From Capra hircus (lineage: Eukaryota; Chordata; Mammalia; Artiodactyla; Bovidae), in the NCBI RefSeq assembly GCF_001704415.2, contig NC_030820.1, forward strand, positions 46,482,036 through 46,546,035: a stretch of 64,000 nucleotides of DNA. Reading direction: 5' to 3'. Shown here in pieces: positions 22,191 to 35,061 of the stretch (the first letter of the stretch is position 1; each line of letters opens with the position of its first letter). The notes below the pieces were generated by a model. It was not told the origin of the DNA. It did no database searches and saw only the letters and a program-made list of their open reading frames with translations. Position numbers and translations under genes: made by a program.

Positions 22191-23744
22191 CACACATATT
22201 GGAATTGGTTCCAGAACCCTTTTAGCATCTTGTAAAACTCATTTTATCTATCCTTCTTTGGGCCTAAACCAAACATCATCACCACCTCTGCTCCCCTGAA
22301 GAGAAATAAAATAGAGATGAGCAAGAGGCAAAGAGTCAGTGGGTTTCCCTCAGATTTTGGCCTACATAGCATAGCCAAAGTGGAGACAGCACCCCCCCCC
22401 CCACACTTACACTTAATGGGTTTTCTGGGCTTATTGTCATAGAGCAAGTTCTAAAATGTCCCATCTGGAATTTGAAACTTAGTGTGGTCAGTGAACTGCT
22501 CCCTCTCAGCTAAGAGACTGACCTGGGGAGATGGAAGTCTCCATAAGTCCAGCTGCCAGACTCTCTCAGGACAGGACCTGACCCTGTCCTTGGAGTTCCC
22601 ACATCTATATTTCAAGGCCGTTGGCCCTCTGCCTTAGCAGAGGGCTTTTGCCTAGAATTACAGATAATTTTCCTCTGGGCACTAGCTCAGCTCTTAAATT
22701 ATATTCACCATTTTAGCCAATGTCCTTCATGCCTTATCTTGGGCATGCCTTCCTTCAAGAAACATTTGTTGAGTTATTACTATATGTCGGTCTACTCTGT
22801 GCTGGAGCTATAACAGTGGGCAAGTAAGGCAACATCCCTGCTGTTGGGTCTTTACTTTCTGGTGGCACCAGCGCATACACGTATACCCACAGATAAACTG
22901 CTGGGCCAGCTCTCGGGGAGTGGGGGGAGCCCTGGTTTGTACCATTTACCAATAGTGACCTGGTGTTCTGTGCCCAGGTCTGAATTTATGAAGATGACTG
23001 AGTGACAACAGCAGGAAGTCAATGTCATGGATCACAATTTCCCTCGAAATGAGAGACACACCTTGCCAGCACCAGAGGGCCACAGAACGAACACCAGCCT
23101 GGTTAGGAAGCAGAAGCAAGAGCGAAGGGAGAGCCCAAGTCAGGAACTTCGACTGGGGCTTCCTCAGGAAGGGCAAAGCAGGATTCAGTAAACAGCTTAG
23201 GACTGGCTAGCCTGGATAATTTCAGCGGACTTTGAGCTTATATTGTTGCTCTCTAGTTTTCTGGCTCCCAACTCTTTAAGGTAGGAATGCGCAGGTCTGA
23301 TAGAGAGCAGGCTCTACTTCTCTCAGCTAAGCCTTTGCTATCTTTAAAAATTGGCTGGTCCTGAGAAGGCAATTTTTAGGATATCAAAACATCAAAATAT
23401 GCAGAATTTTTCAAAAACATGATTAGTATACCTGCCTAGTCTCAAACTAGCAGCTGACTGTAGAGGGAGAAGAGATGTACATAGTCATTTATAACTGGTT
23501 CCAGGACAACTAAGTTAAATTTATAAACTTTACACACATTAATTCATTCCATAGGCAACTTTGTAGTCCTCTCAAGTCAGAGATGAAGTCATTTCAAATT
23601 GAGGGCTGTAGATGATTAAAGATTGCCTTCTATATCTCTCTCCTCACATGCAGATGGACCCCCAGTGGTACATGGGCTTGGGAAGAGCCAGTCCAGAGCA
23701 GAAGAGAGATGGCACCTGGGCCCCCACTGGAGTTTAGGATCAGT
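22191..23744. other. Mostly unique intergenic sequence
   Basis: A C13 run lies at 22392-22404. 22755-22865 resembles an L2 end. No gene recognised. Confidence 0.45.
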
Positions 23745-24070
23745 TAGCAATAAATCTTTACTGACTCTCTATCGCATGCCTGACAATCCCCAGGGCTCTG
23801 CAGATACCACAGTGAAAGAATTGCCACTGCTACCTTCCAGGTCTCAGTCTGTTGAGGAAGTGGATAATGACTGAGCAGTATGGGAAAGTTCTGTCTACCC
23901 ATGGGCACTAGCAAGAAAGGTTTCCAGAGAGGGCAACTCTGAAAAGATGAATGGGTATACCTAGGTGAAGAAGATAGGGAAGTGCAGTATTATTGCAAAA
24001 AACAAAATCAAAACCACCAAGGTACATTCAAGGAGTTGCAAAGCTGTTCAGCTCAATAGAGATGTGGAGG
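23745..24070 (+). mobile_element. L2-like fragment
   Basis: TAGCAATAAATCTTTACTGA, GGTCTCAGTCTGTTGAGGAAG and GGTTTCCAGAGAGGGCAACT fit an L2 3' region. Diverged. Confidence 0.45.
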
Positions 24071-25481
24071 CATGTGGTGAAGACTGACGCCATAAGGCTA
24101 GAACACGAAAAGACCAAGACCGACAATGTTCCTTCATTCTTTTGCTCCTACAGGGCAGCACTTTCTTAAGCTTTGCTGGGAATTGTGGTAAAATGCAGGC
24201 TCTGCTTCAGCAGGTTTGGGTGGGTGGGCTCAAAATTCTGCAGCTCGAGGAGACCCCAGTGATGCAACACCACTGGTCCATGGACTATGCTTTGAGAAGA
24301 GTGTAGGTAAGAGCAAGCAGTGAAGAGTATTAGGAATACTGTATCAAGCATGAATACTACCTCAGGCTTCAGTCATATTTAGAGATATGACTCTAGTTGC
24401 TGGGCAGGGAATGGGCTGCAGGCAACCAGAACTGCAAAAGGAAAAAGGTTAAGTCTGGCACATGGTGCGTCTGAGGTGTTCCATCTTGAATCTGCCTGTC
24501 CTCCCCTGTCTGATTCCCTTGTCCTTACCACCTGCCTTGCATGTTTCCCCTCCCAGGGGAAATGCTGGAACCACCCCCCTCCCCAGAAATATTCTCACTG
24601 TAGTACATCTTCTCGTGTATCTGGATGCCAGTCTAAACAAGATTCAGGCAAATTTATGCCTTCTGTCACTCAGTCTTATTATACTACAGAGTCATTTCAT
24701 TTAGGGGTATAAATTATTTCACTAGTTTTAAAAGTAGCTGTCCCCAGAGGGTTGTCATTTATTCTTTCTAATTAATCTTTACTGAATTCCATGGGGGAAA
24801 CCTGTGCTATAATGAGATTCCCCAAAATTTTAGGATGTATTGCTTTGAAATGTTTACAGTCACAGTGATGGGGAAACATCATAGGCTCAAAGGGGCTAGG
24901 GAGGCTGCTGTGGAGGCTTAAAGTAGAGCAGATTAGCTGCTCCTGGGGAGATTAGAGATGAGATTTAGGTACAGGTCATTAGAAAGTAAGACAATGGAGC
25001 ACAGAAGCGTGCTCCTATTAAGAAGAAATAGCATGCCCAATGAATTAAAGGGCTAGAAAGTGGTGAAAAGGGCACCACAGACAGCTTGGTATAACTCTAA
25101 AGTGGACTATGACTAGGGGAATGGCTAGAAATGAAAGAGTATGATCATTAGAAAACAGGACATAACAACCTTATATGCAGACCAAAAGGAGAGCAGATAA
25201 GCTGCCAGACAACTGAGCTACTCCTGTGTGCTTGGCCTTGAGGCTACAGTGATAGAGATCACAGTTAGTTTAGAATAAGTCAATATTGGAGACAGACTCA
25301 AACAATGAATATGGCTAATCAATTTCACATGAGTAAAGGGGAACTGGGTGTTAAAATTGAGGGTTAATATTTGTGCTGAGATCTGAAGGATTTAAAAAAA
25401 ATATATATATATATTTTGCAATGATACTAGATATTTTATTTTGTTTTATCTTTCAGATTTTATTTTATTTTATTTTTTTAC
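24071..25481. other. Unique sequence, L2-like near its end
   Basis: 25205-25390 is L2-like (GCCTTGAGGCTACAGTGATAG). A TA dinucleotide tract lies at 25401-25414. No gene recognised. Confidence 0.4.
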
Positions 25482-25668
25482 TTTACAAATTTTTATTCAT
25501 TTATTTGGCTATGTCAGGTCTTCATTGTGGCACATGGGATTTTTTTAGTTGTGGCACTGAAACTCTTAGCTGTAGCATGAGGAATCTAGTTCCCTGACCA
25601 GGGATCAAACTTGTGCTCCCCTGGCAATAGGAGTGCAGAGTCCTAGCCACTGGACCACCAGGGAAGTT
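25482..25668 (-). mobile_element. CHR-type cetartiodactyl tRNA SINE
   Basis: Reads TTATTTGGCTATGTCAGGTC, CCCTGACCAGGGATCAAACT and CCACTGGACCACCAGGGAAG, the standard reversed CHR SINE. Confidence 0.88.
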
Positions 25669-25696
25669 CTGAGACCTAAGATTAAGTGGGAGTACG

Positions 25697-25914
25697 TGCG
25701 TGCTAAGTTGCTTCAGTCGTGTCTGATTCTTTGTGACCCTATGAACTGCAGCCTGTCAGGCTTCTCTGCCCATGGAGTTCACCAGGCAATAATACTAGGG
25801 TGGATTGACATGCCCTCCTCCAGGGGATCTTCCTGACCCAGAGATTGAACCCGCCTCTCTTACATCTCCTGCATTGGCATGTGGGTTCTTTACCACCTGC
25901 ACCACCTGGGAGGC
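25697..25914 (-). mobile_element. Bov-tA SINE
   Basis: Body at 25705-25825, tRNA head ending CCACCTGGGAGG. Diverged. Confidence 0.9.
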
Positions 25915-25924
25915 ACATGAAAAC

Positions 25925-26200
25925 CCATTCCTAGCTTTCTTACCCTGCTGCTGAGAGTGAAAAATTATTCAATCACTCTGATAAACTGTTGGGCAGCTAC
26001 TAATAGTTCAACATATTGACCTAGCAATTCAACTCCTAGGTATATATATACAAGATAAATGAAAACATATGTCCTCAAAAAAAACATATATTTCAAATGT
26101 CAATAGCAGCTCTCTTCAGAATAGCCCATAGCCCAAACCTGGAGGAAACTTAAATGTCCATCACTAAGTGAGTGGACAATCACATAAAAACTAGGGCAAA
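25925..26200 (+). mobile_element. L1 ORF2 3' fragment
   Basis: GACCTAGCAATTCAACTCCTAG and AAACTTAAATGTCCATCA are conserved L1 text, split frames. Confidence 0.75.
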
Positions 26201-26439
26201 TGTCTGAGGGGGAAGATACTCTTGTTTAGCAAAAGAATATACATCTATCTAAGCACTCAAAAATATAAGAGTAGTTTCAACTTCTAATTATGGAGAGCCT
26301 TCAGGAAAGAGGTGATCTATCACCTCATCCTGAGTGGGTGTTAGAGGTAATGAAGATATAGCTATTAGTTCCAGAGTCTACTGTCTCATGCGGCCCAAAT
26401 TTGCAAGGCCAAAGTGCTTGGAGGTGGGGAATGAGATGT

Positions 26440-26562
26440 TCAATAGACTGAATGCGTGTGTCTCCCCATACTTCATATGTCAAAATCCTACCCTCCCTAA
26501 TATGATAATATTAGGAAGTGGAGCCTTTGAGAGATGAATAGGTTATAAAGGCTGCACCCTAA
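26440..26562 (+). mobile_element. Mammal-wide interspersed repeat, left part
   Basis: CAATAGACTGAATGCGTGTGT, TATTAGGAAGTGGAGCCTTTG match a common mammalian repeat whose second half (26777-27030) follows the SINE. Family name not certain. Confidence 0.6.
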
Positions 26563-26776
26563 CAAAGGAGTGAGTGAGTGAGTGAGTACGTGAAAGTTGC
26601 TCAGTCATGTCCAACTCTTGCAACCCCGTGGACTTATACAGTCCATGGAATTCTCCAGGCCAGAATACTGGAGTGGGTAGCCTTTCCCTTCTCCAGGGGA
26701 TCTTCCCAACCCAGGGATCAAATCCAGGTCTCTTGCATTGCAGGTGGATTCTTTACCAACTGAGCTGTCAGGGAAG
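26563..26776 (-). mobile_element. Bov-tA SINE with GAGT repeat at its tail
   Basis: (GAGT)n at 26567-26586 sits at the tail side, then a full Bov-tA. Flanks share GGAGTGA. Confidence 0.9.
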
Positions 26777-27030
26777 GGAGTGAAGGGAGGGGAAGGGAGA
26801 GGGCTTCCCTTAAAAAGGAGGCCCCTGAGAACTCCTTCCTTCCTCCTCTGTGAGGATACAGAGGAAAGACAGCTGTCTAAAAACCAGGAATTGCCTCTGA
26901 CTCCAGCAAACACCAAATCTCCCAATGGCTTTATCCTGGATTTCTCAGAGTCTAGAACTCTGAGAAGTAAAGTTGTGTTGTTTATAAACCACCTAGTTTG
27001 CTTCAGCTGCACAAACTAAGACAAGAAGCA
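26777..27030 (+). mobile_element. Mammal-wide interspersed repeat, right part
   Basis: CTCTGTGAGGATACAGAGGA, then TTGTGTTGTTTATAAACCACC and AACTAAGACAAGAA near the end. The 93-codon open frame here is a by-product. Confidence 0.6.
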
Positions 27031-27259
27031 ATAGGATCTCTGGGCGTGTGTGGGAGTGTTGGTCTGCTGGGCAATTCCTATGTATGCCAGCAAAGATTCT
27101 CTGTTTATGGCCTCAGGTTCCTGGACTGGGGGTGCTTATCCTGATGGCTTCCAACATGAGATCATCCATATGTACCTGGCCTTACCTCAGGCATGCAATT
27201 CTCCCTGGTTGCACTTCCTGGTTGCACTCCCCCCATTTATGTCTATCACTTCAAAACTA

Positions 27260-27495
27260 GCAACACCGTGAATCCAGAAAGATTTCCTGTATCTCACTGA
27301 AATGTCTTTAACACATCTCTACAGATCAGACCTCACTGTCTTATTTTACTGACATTGCCTTCTTCTTCCATATATTCCCAAGTCAAATATGGATTCCTCA
27401 GGGATAAGAGTTGAAGTTTCTGCTCCTTTTGTATCCCACACAGCACCTAGCACAGAACTGAGCACATCAGTTGAATGAGTGAATGAATGAATTAT
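27260..27495 (-). mobile_element. L2 3' fragment
   Basis: Reversed L2: CCACACAGCACCTAGCACAG, then TGAATGAGTGAATGAATGAA. Confidence 0.65.
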
Positions 27496-28172
27496 TCTGT
27501 CTTGCCCCTGGAAACCCAGTTTCCTACTACTCCCACACCCACTTAGGAGAGTCTATCATGTCTTAAAAGAACTTTGTATATCTCTGTCAGTGTCATAGGA
27601 ACAATACATGTAAGTGGCTCAAAGATATACAGGAAGAATTTCTTTGCTTTCCCATTCACACGAAAGTTCAGGTACTCAAGAGTTTACCTGCACCACACAC
27701 ACACACAAAAAGACAAAGTACAAAATTGTTGAAAAAAGATATGGCAGGTTTTTAAGAACATTCTTCAGGTGTATCAGAAACAATTCATGTTATAAACACT
27801 TCAGATTCTTCAAGGAAAGCATGAAGTGATATCTACAATCTATTTTGGATCTAACAAAGAATGGTAGATTCTTTGTTTTTAAAAGTCCTTCAAATCTATT
27901 CAAATCCCTTTAAGAGCATTCTGCCTTGCACAGAAGAAGGTCATGGTACCTTAACAAAGCGCACAAGGTCCTTCACGACATGGTCCTTTTTTGTTCTCTA
28001 AGCTCACCTTCCGTAACCCATGCTTTACAACACAACCATACTGCCCAGCCCTCTCAAGCCCTCTACTACCCTCTACAGAATTCCTACTCACATCTCAGAA
28101 CCACCTCAGATAAGACCTGTCTTAAGATTCTGGGTAAGATAGCCAGTCTCCTTGTGGTTTTGTGGTGTAATT
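27496..28172. other. Unique intergenic sequence
   Basis: A short CA run at 27691-27707. Nothing else recognised. Confidence 0.5.
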
Positions 28173-28181
28173 ATTTATTGA

Positions 28182-28395
28182 CAGTGAGTGAAGTAGCTCA
28201 GTCGTGTCTGACTCTTTGCGACCCTGTGGACTGTAGCCCACCAGGCTCCTCCGTCCATGGGATTCTCCAGACAAGAATTCTGGAGTGGGTTGCCATTTCC
28301 TTCTCCAGGGGATCTTCCCAACCCAGGGATTAAACCCAGGTCTCCCGCATTGCAGGCAGATGCTTTAACCTCTGAGCCACCAGGGAAGCCCAAGC
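28182..28395 (-). mobile_element. Bov-tA SINE
   Basis: Full length, well preserved. Perfect 9-bp duplications ATTTATTGA at 28173-28181 and 28396-28404. Confidence 0.94.
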
Positions 28396-28633
28396 ATTTA
28401 TTGATATGTGTATCTCTAACAGCAGACTGTGAGTGTCTCCAAATCCAATGATAAGTTTTGATCACCTTGCATTCCTCTACACAAGTGCTGACCCAGTCTT
28501 GTCAGATATCTGCAGGGACTAGAACCCTCACAGTGGGCTCCTAAATGCCTCTCTACATGTCTGTTTCAGGAATTTCACCTCTCCTGAATCTCTTTCCTTC
28601 CACCATCCTTTTGTCTTGAAAGCACCAGAATTT

Positions 28634-31600
28634 GTGTTGTTGTTCAGTCATTCATTTGTGTCTGACTCTTTGTGACCCCATGAACTGCAGGATGCCATGT
28701 TTCCTATCCTTCACTATCTCCTGGAGTTTGCCCAAACTCATGTCCATTGAGTCACTGATGCCATCCAACCATTTCATCCTCTATCATCCTCTTCTCCTCC
28801 TTCCCTCAATCTTTCCCAGCATCAGGGTCTTTTCCAGTAAGTCGGCTCTTCGCATCAGGTGGCCAAATTATTGGAGTTTCACCTTCAGTATCAGTCCTTC
28901 CAATGAACATTCAGGACTGATTTCCTTTAGTATTGACTGATTTGATCTCCTTGTTGTCCAAGGGACTCTCAAGAGTCTTCTCCAGCACCAGAATTTGAAA
29001 GCATCAATTCTTCAGTGCTCAGCCTTCTTTATGGTCCAGCTCTCACATGTATACATGATTACTGGAGAAACCATAGCTTTGACTATACAAACCTTTGACG
29101 GCAATTGATGTCTCTGCTTTTTAATAGTCTGTCTAGGTCTGTCATAGTTTTCCTTCCAAGGAGCAAGTGCCTTTTAATTTCATGGCTGCAGTCACCCTCT
29201 GCAGTGATTTTGGAGCCCAAGAAAATAAAGGTGCCAGTGATGCCCTTTTCTCCCCACCTATTTGCCATGAAGTGATTGGATCATATTCCATGATCTTAAT
29301 TTTTTGAATATTGAGTTTTAAACCAGCTTTTTCACTCTCCTCTTTCACCTTCATCAAGAGATTCTTTAGTTTCTCTTTACTTTCTGCCTTTAGGGTGGTA
29401 TTATCTGCATAACTGAGGTTATTGATATTTCTCCCAGAAATCTTGGTTTCAGCTTGTGATTCATCCAGCCCAGCATTTTGCATGATCTACTCTGCATAGA
29501 AGTTGAATAAGCAGGTTGACAATATACAGCCTTGACATACTCCTTTCCCAAATTTGATCCAGTCCATTATTCCATGTCTGGTTCTAACTGTTGCTTCTTT
29601 ACCTGCATACAGGAGTCTCAAGAGGCAGGTGAGGTAGTCTGATATTCCCACCTCTTTAAGAATTTTCCATAGCTTCTTGTGATCCACACAGTCAAAGGCA
29701 TTAGTGTAGTCAGTGAAACGGAAGTAGATGTTTCTATGGGATTCCCTTGCTTTCTCAGCAATCCAATGGATGTTGGCAATTTGACCTCTGGTTCCTCTGC
29801 CTTTTCTAAATCCAGCATGTACACCTGGAAGTTCTCGGTTCACGTACTGTTGAAACCTAACTTGAAGGATTTTGAGAATTACCTTGCTAGTGAGTGAAAT
29901 GAGAGAAATTGTGTCACAGTTGGAACCTTTGTTGGCATCGACCTTCTTTGGGATTGGAATGAAAACTGACCTTTCCCAGTCCTATGGCCACTGCTGAGTT
30001 TTCCAAGTTTGCTGGCATATTGAATGCAGCACTTTCACAGCATCATCTTTTAGAATTTGAAAAAACTCAGCTGGAATTCCATCACCTCCACCTCCTTAGA
30101 AATGTTTCCTAAGGCCCACTTTACTTCCCATTCCAGGATGTCTGGCTCTAGGTGACTGACAAAGCTATCGTGGCTATCCAGGTCATTAAAACCTTTTTTG
30201 TACAGTTCTTCCATATATTCTTGCCATCTCTTCTTAATATCTTCTGCTTCTATTAGGTCTTTACCATTTCTGTCCTTTATTGTGCCCATCTGTGCATGAT
30301 ATGCTCTCTTGTATCTCTAATTTTCTTGAAGAGATCTCTAGTCTTTCCCATTCTATTGTTTTCCTCTATTTCTTTGCAGTGTTCACTAAAGAAGGCTTTC
30401 TTATCTCTCCTTTCTATTCTTTGGAACTCTGCATTCAGTTGGGTATAATTTCTCCTTCCTCCTATGACTTTCACGTCTCTTCTTTTCTCAGCTATTTGTA
30501 AGGCCTCCTCCAACAACTATTTTGCCTTGTTTCATTTTTTTTTCTTTGGGACAGTTTTAGTCACCACCTCCTGTACAATGTTATAAACCTCCATCCATAG
30601 TTCTTCAGGCACTCCGACCATCATATCTAATCCATTGACTCTATTTGTCACTTCTACTGTATAATCATAAGGGATTTAATTTAGATCATATCTGAATGGC
30701 CTAATGGTTTTCCCTACTTTCTTCAGTTTAAGTCTGAATTTTGCAATAAGGAGCTGATGATCTGAACCACAGTCAGCTCCTAGTCTTGTTTATGCTGACT
30801 GTATAGAGCTTCTCCATCTTTGGCTGCAAAGAATATCATCAATCTGATTTTGGTATTGACCATCTGGTGATGTCCATGTGTAAAGTTGTCTCTTGAGTTG
30901 TTGGAAAAGGGTGTTTGCTATGACCAGTGCACTCTCTTGGCAAAACTCTGTTAGCCTTTGCCCTGGTTCATTTTGCACTCCAAGGCCAAACTTGCCTGTT
31001 ATTCCAGGTATCTCTTGACTTCCTACTTTTGGATTTCAGTCCTCTATGATGAAAAGGACATCTTTTATGAGTGTTGGTTCTAGAAGGTCTTGTAGGTCTT
31101 CATAGAACTGGTCAACTTCAGCTTATTTGGCATTAGTGGTTGGGGCATAGACTGGGATTACTGTGATACTGAATGGTTTGCCTTGGAAACAAACCGAGAT
31201 CATTCTGTTGTTTTTGATATTGCACCCAAGTACTGCATTTCGGATTGTGTTTGACTATCAGGGCTACTCCATTTCTTCTAAGGGATTCATGCCCACACTA
31301 GTAGAAAGAGTGGTCATCTGAATTAAATTTGCCCGCTCCCATACATTTTAGTTCACTGATTCCTAAAATGTTGATATTCAGTCTTGCCATCTCCTGTCTG
31401 ACCACTTCCAATTTACCTTGATTCATGAACCTAGAATTCCAGGTTCCTATGCGATATTGCTCTTTACAGAATTGGACTTTACTTTCACCACCAGACACAT
31501 CCATAATTGGCATCATTTCCACTTTGGCTCAGTCTCTTCATTCAGTCTGGAGCTATTTCTCCAACTTTCTCCAGTAGCATATTGGGCACCTACCATCCTG

Positions 31601-31710
31601 GGGAGGGGGGTCATCTTTCAGTGTCATATCTTTTTGCATATTGCTCATGGAATTCTCAAGGCAAGAATGCTGAAGTGGTTTGCCATTCCTTTCTCCAGTG
31701 GACCACATCC
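28634..31710 (-). mobile_element. BovB LINE, nearly full length (about 3.1 kb), degenerate
   Basis: AAC-type tail (GTTGTTGTTCAG) at left, then on the minus strand, in order from the 5' end: the endonuclease start (about 31522, reading RIGTWNSRFMNQGK), endonuclease end (30978-30790), linker (30516-30050), reverse transcriptase (29843-29487, FTDYTNAFDC) and the C-terminal region. The catalytic box reads YADNTTLK (last Asp lost). At least six frame breaks. The 5' end reaches the leader near 31600-31710. Confidence 0.95.
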
Positions 31711-32285
31711 TCTGTCTTATACTATCTCCCAAAGTTTGCTCAAATTCATATCCATTGAGTCAGTGATGCTATCTTACCATCTCATTCTTTGAGGCCCCTT
31801 TCTCCTTTTACCTTCAGTCTTTCCCAGCATCAAGGTCTTTCCCAGTGAGTTGGCTCTTCACATCAGATGGCCAAAGTACTGGAGCTTCAGCTTCAGCATC
31901 TGTCCTTCCAATGAATATTCAGAGTTGATTTCATTTAGAATTGATAGGTTTGATTTCCTTGCAGTCCAAGGGACTCTCAAGAGTCTTCTCCAACACTACA
32001 ATTTGAAAGCATCAATTCTTTGGCACTCAGCCTTCTCTATGGTCCAGCTCTCACATCTGTACATGACTACTGGACAAACCATAGCTTTGACTATATGGAC
32101 CTTTGTTGGCAAACTGATGTCTCTGCTTTTTAATACACTGTCTAGATTTGTTGTAGCTTTCCTTCCAAGGAGCAAATTTCTTTTAATTTCATGGCTGCAG
32201 TTACCATCCACAGTGATTTTTGAAGCCCAAGAAAATAAAGTCTGTCGCTGCTTCCACCCTTTTCCCCTTCTATCTGTCATGAAGT
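31711..32285 (-). mobile_element. Second BovB copy, 3' part (split by SINE)
   Basis: Begins inside the BovB 3' end directly beside the leader of the preceding copy. It lacks the terminal 3' tail. It resumes at 32491. Confidence 0.9.
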
Positions 32286-32490
32286 TAAGGCTTCCTTGGT
32301 GACTCAGACAGTAAAGAATCTGCTGGTAATTCAGGAGACCTGGGTTGGATCCTTGGGTCAGAAAGATCCCCTGGAGAAGAAAATGACTACCCACTCCAGT
32401 ATTCTTGACTGGAGAATTCCATGGATAGAAGAGCCTGGTGGGCAACAGTCCATGGGGTCACAAAGAGTTGAACACAAATGAGCGACTAAC
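32286..32490 (+). mobile_element. Bov-tA SINE inside BovB
   Basis: Full Bov-tA in the opposite orientation to its host, ending GAGCGACTAACACTTTCAA. It interrupts BovB between TCTGTCATGAAGT and the continuing GGGACCAGATGCC. Confidence 0.94.
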
Positions 32491-32770
32491 ACTTTCAACA
32501 CTATGGGACCAGATGCCATGATCTTAGTTGTTGTCGTTTTTTAATATTGAGTTTCAAGCCGGCTTTTTTACTCTTTTCTTTAACCTTAACCAAGAGGTTC
32601 TTTAGTATCTCATCACTTACTGCCGTTAGAATGGTATCATCAGCATATCTGAGGTTGTTGATATTTCTCCCAGCAATCTTGATTCCAGCTTGTTATTCAT
32701 CCAGTCTGGCATTTCACTTGATGTACTCTGCATAGAAGTTAAATAAGCACGGTGATAATATACAGATTTG
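32491..32770 (-). mobile_element. Second BovB copy, 5' part
   Basis: RT region including TTAGAATGGTATCATCAGCA (reverse of the YADDTIL box), truncated near 32770. Confidence 0.9.
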
Positions 32771-33540
32771 TCTGATACAGGAGCGCTGAAAGAGCTTCTA
32801 GGGGCCAAGGTTAAGACGATTTGAGCAACAACAAAAAAATAACATTGGATTATAATGTGAATAAAATAAATGCCCGTGAATCTATACTAATATAAATGAT
32901 TGAATACATAGTATATAGCGGGGAAGAGATGGATCTCCTGGGTAGAAGAATTCCAAATAATTTATGCAGATATTCTGCCTTCAAGAGACTGGAGCATAAT
33001 CTTCACTTCTTAAGTGTGAGTTGCATTAGTAATATCATTCCAAAGATGACAGCATGGAAAGATGGGAAATGTAACTTCATAGGGAGAAATCTGATAAATG
33101 TCACTTCAGCCAGGTGATTACAGTCAACATCAACAATGATAAATCATGTTGACAGTATGTACTACTGACATGATGTGAAGGAAACAGCATGTTACCTCTG
33201 AGGTCTTCCTCTCCAAAATTCATAACTCAAGTCTAATTATGAGAGAAACACAAAGACAAATTCAATAGAGGTACATCCTACAAAATATCTGAACAGTACT
33301 CTTCAAAGCCATCAAGACGGTTAAAAACAAGAAAATTCTGAGAAACTATCACAGCCAAGAGAAGCCTAAAAAACAAGCAACTATATAATGCTTCAATATT
33401 GGCTCATTAGTTGTAATAAAAGTACCACATTAATGTAAGATGTTAATAATAGAGGACATTGGGTATGTGTTAGATGGGAACTATCTTCTCAACTTTTCAG
33501 TAAATGTAAAACTTTTCTAAACAATCAAGTCTTGAAAAAA
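32771..33540 (+). mobile_element. Old L1 3' UTR-like sequence
   Basis: AGGAAACAGCATGTTACCTC, AAGAAAATTCTGAGAAACTA and TTTTCAGTAAATGTAAAACT match L1M-type 3' ends. Left boundary uncertain. Confidence 0.55.
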
Positions 33541-33931
33541 TACAAGCAGCAAAAAAAGTATTTGCAATATATAACAGATAACAGATTTCATAGATTATTA
33601 TGGATTATATGGATTATAGAAACAACTTCCATAATCAATGAGGAAAAGACTGACAAGCCGATAGGAAAATAGACAAAGGATATGAAAAGGCACACAAAAG
33701 AAATGCAAGTGGCCAATAAACATAGGAAAAAATGCTTAGTTTCATAACAATCACCAAAATGCACATTACATTAAACTATTGATAAGATAGTTTTTCCCTT
33801 ATCAATTTAGAGGACTGATGATAGACACCCTTAGCAAGGCTGTGAGGAAACAATGAAAATGCATTCACATAAACTTGTGTCATTAAATATGAATTAACAT
33901 GAGTGAATTTTTAAGAAAACTCAGAGGAAAT
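33541..33931 (+). mobile_element. L1 ORF2 3' fragment, left part
   Basis: ACTTCCATAATCAATGAGG, AAATGCAAGTGGCCAATAAAC and similar L1 text; continues after the SINE at 34274. Confidence 0.7.
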
Positions 33932-33944
33932 AAAGGCATTATCT

Positions 33945-34260
33945 GGGACTTCCCTTGGTGGTACAGCAAATAAGCATCCACCTGCCAATGCAAGGGACAT
34001 TCTATCTCTGATCTGGGAAGATTCCACAAGCCATGGACCAACGAAGCCCATGCAGCACATGCTGGGCCCACATGCTGCAACCACTGAAACCCATGTGCCT
34101 AGAGACTGTGCACCACAACAAGAAAAGCCACTGCAATGAGAAGCCCGCATGCTACTGCAAAGAGTAGCCCCTGCTTGCTGCAGCTAGAGAAAACCTGTGA
34201 AAAGCCACAAAGACCCACTGCAACCAAAAATAAATAAGCAAGCACACACAGAGGGAAAGA
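33945..34260 (+). mobile_element. ART2A-like tRNA SINE
   Basis: About 316 bp, from GGGACTTCCCTTGGTGG to an AATAAATAAGCAAGC tail. Perfect 13-bp duplications AAAGGCATTATCT at 33932-33944 and 34261-34273. Confidence 0.95.
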
Positions 34261-34273
34261 AAAGGCATTATCT

Positions 34274-35061
34274 CTTTGTCATCCTTTTGTCAGACTCTAA
34301 AGAAAAATATGATTCAAAAGTCTTAAATGAAAAAAAGTGATGGGTGGCTATCCAATGGCCAACAAGGACATAAGATGGTATTCAATCTCATTCATCATCA
34401 GGAAAATGCAAATTAAAACTATGAAGAGATACTATCACATACTAGAATGACTGACATTACTGAATGTCAATGAAGAAAAAGAGCAGCTAGACTGTCAGTG
34501 GAACTGGCACAATCCACTCTGGAAAACTCTTGGACAGAATCTATTCAAACTAAACATGCACCTGTTTTAAGGCCTAACGATCTCGCTTCTTGGTAAATAT
34601 ACAACAGAAGTGAGGCTTTATGGTCTACCAAATGACAAAAGGGGTCATGGCAGTTTTATCAGAGTAGTTACAAATTGGAAACAACCCAAATGTCCATGGA
34701 TAGTATTGCTAAATAGAACAGCTAAATGGTACAGCAACCAAAGAGAACTATTGCCACATATAATGTGAATGAACCTCACTGACTTATTGCTGAGCAAAAG
34801 AATCAGATGCAAAAAAATACTTATCATATGGTTCCATGTCTTCATGTTCCATGAAGTTCAAGGATAAGCAAAATTAAGATGATAGAAATTGGCATAGCAC
34901 CTTTGTGGGGCAGCGGGCAGTCCCTTGGAGGAGGCTTGAAACAGCCTAATGGGAGGAAGAGATGCTCTATATCTGCATCTGGATGGTGGTTACTCAGGTA
35001 TAGACACAGGTAAAAACTAATCAAGTGCACACTTAAGATGCTTGAATTTTAATTGTAAGTT
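34274..35061 (+). mobile_element. L1 ORF2 3' end and UTR, right part
   Basis: TCATCAGGAAAATGCAAATTA, GGAAACAACCCAAATGTCCA and GTGCACACTTAAGATGC are typical. Frames broken. Confidence 0.8.
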
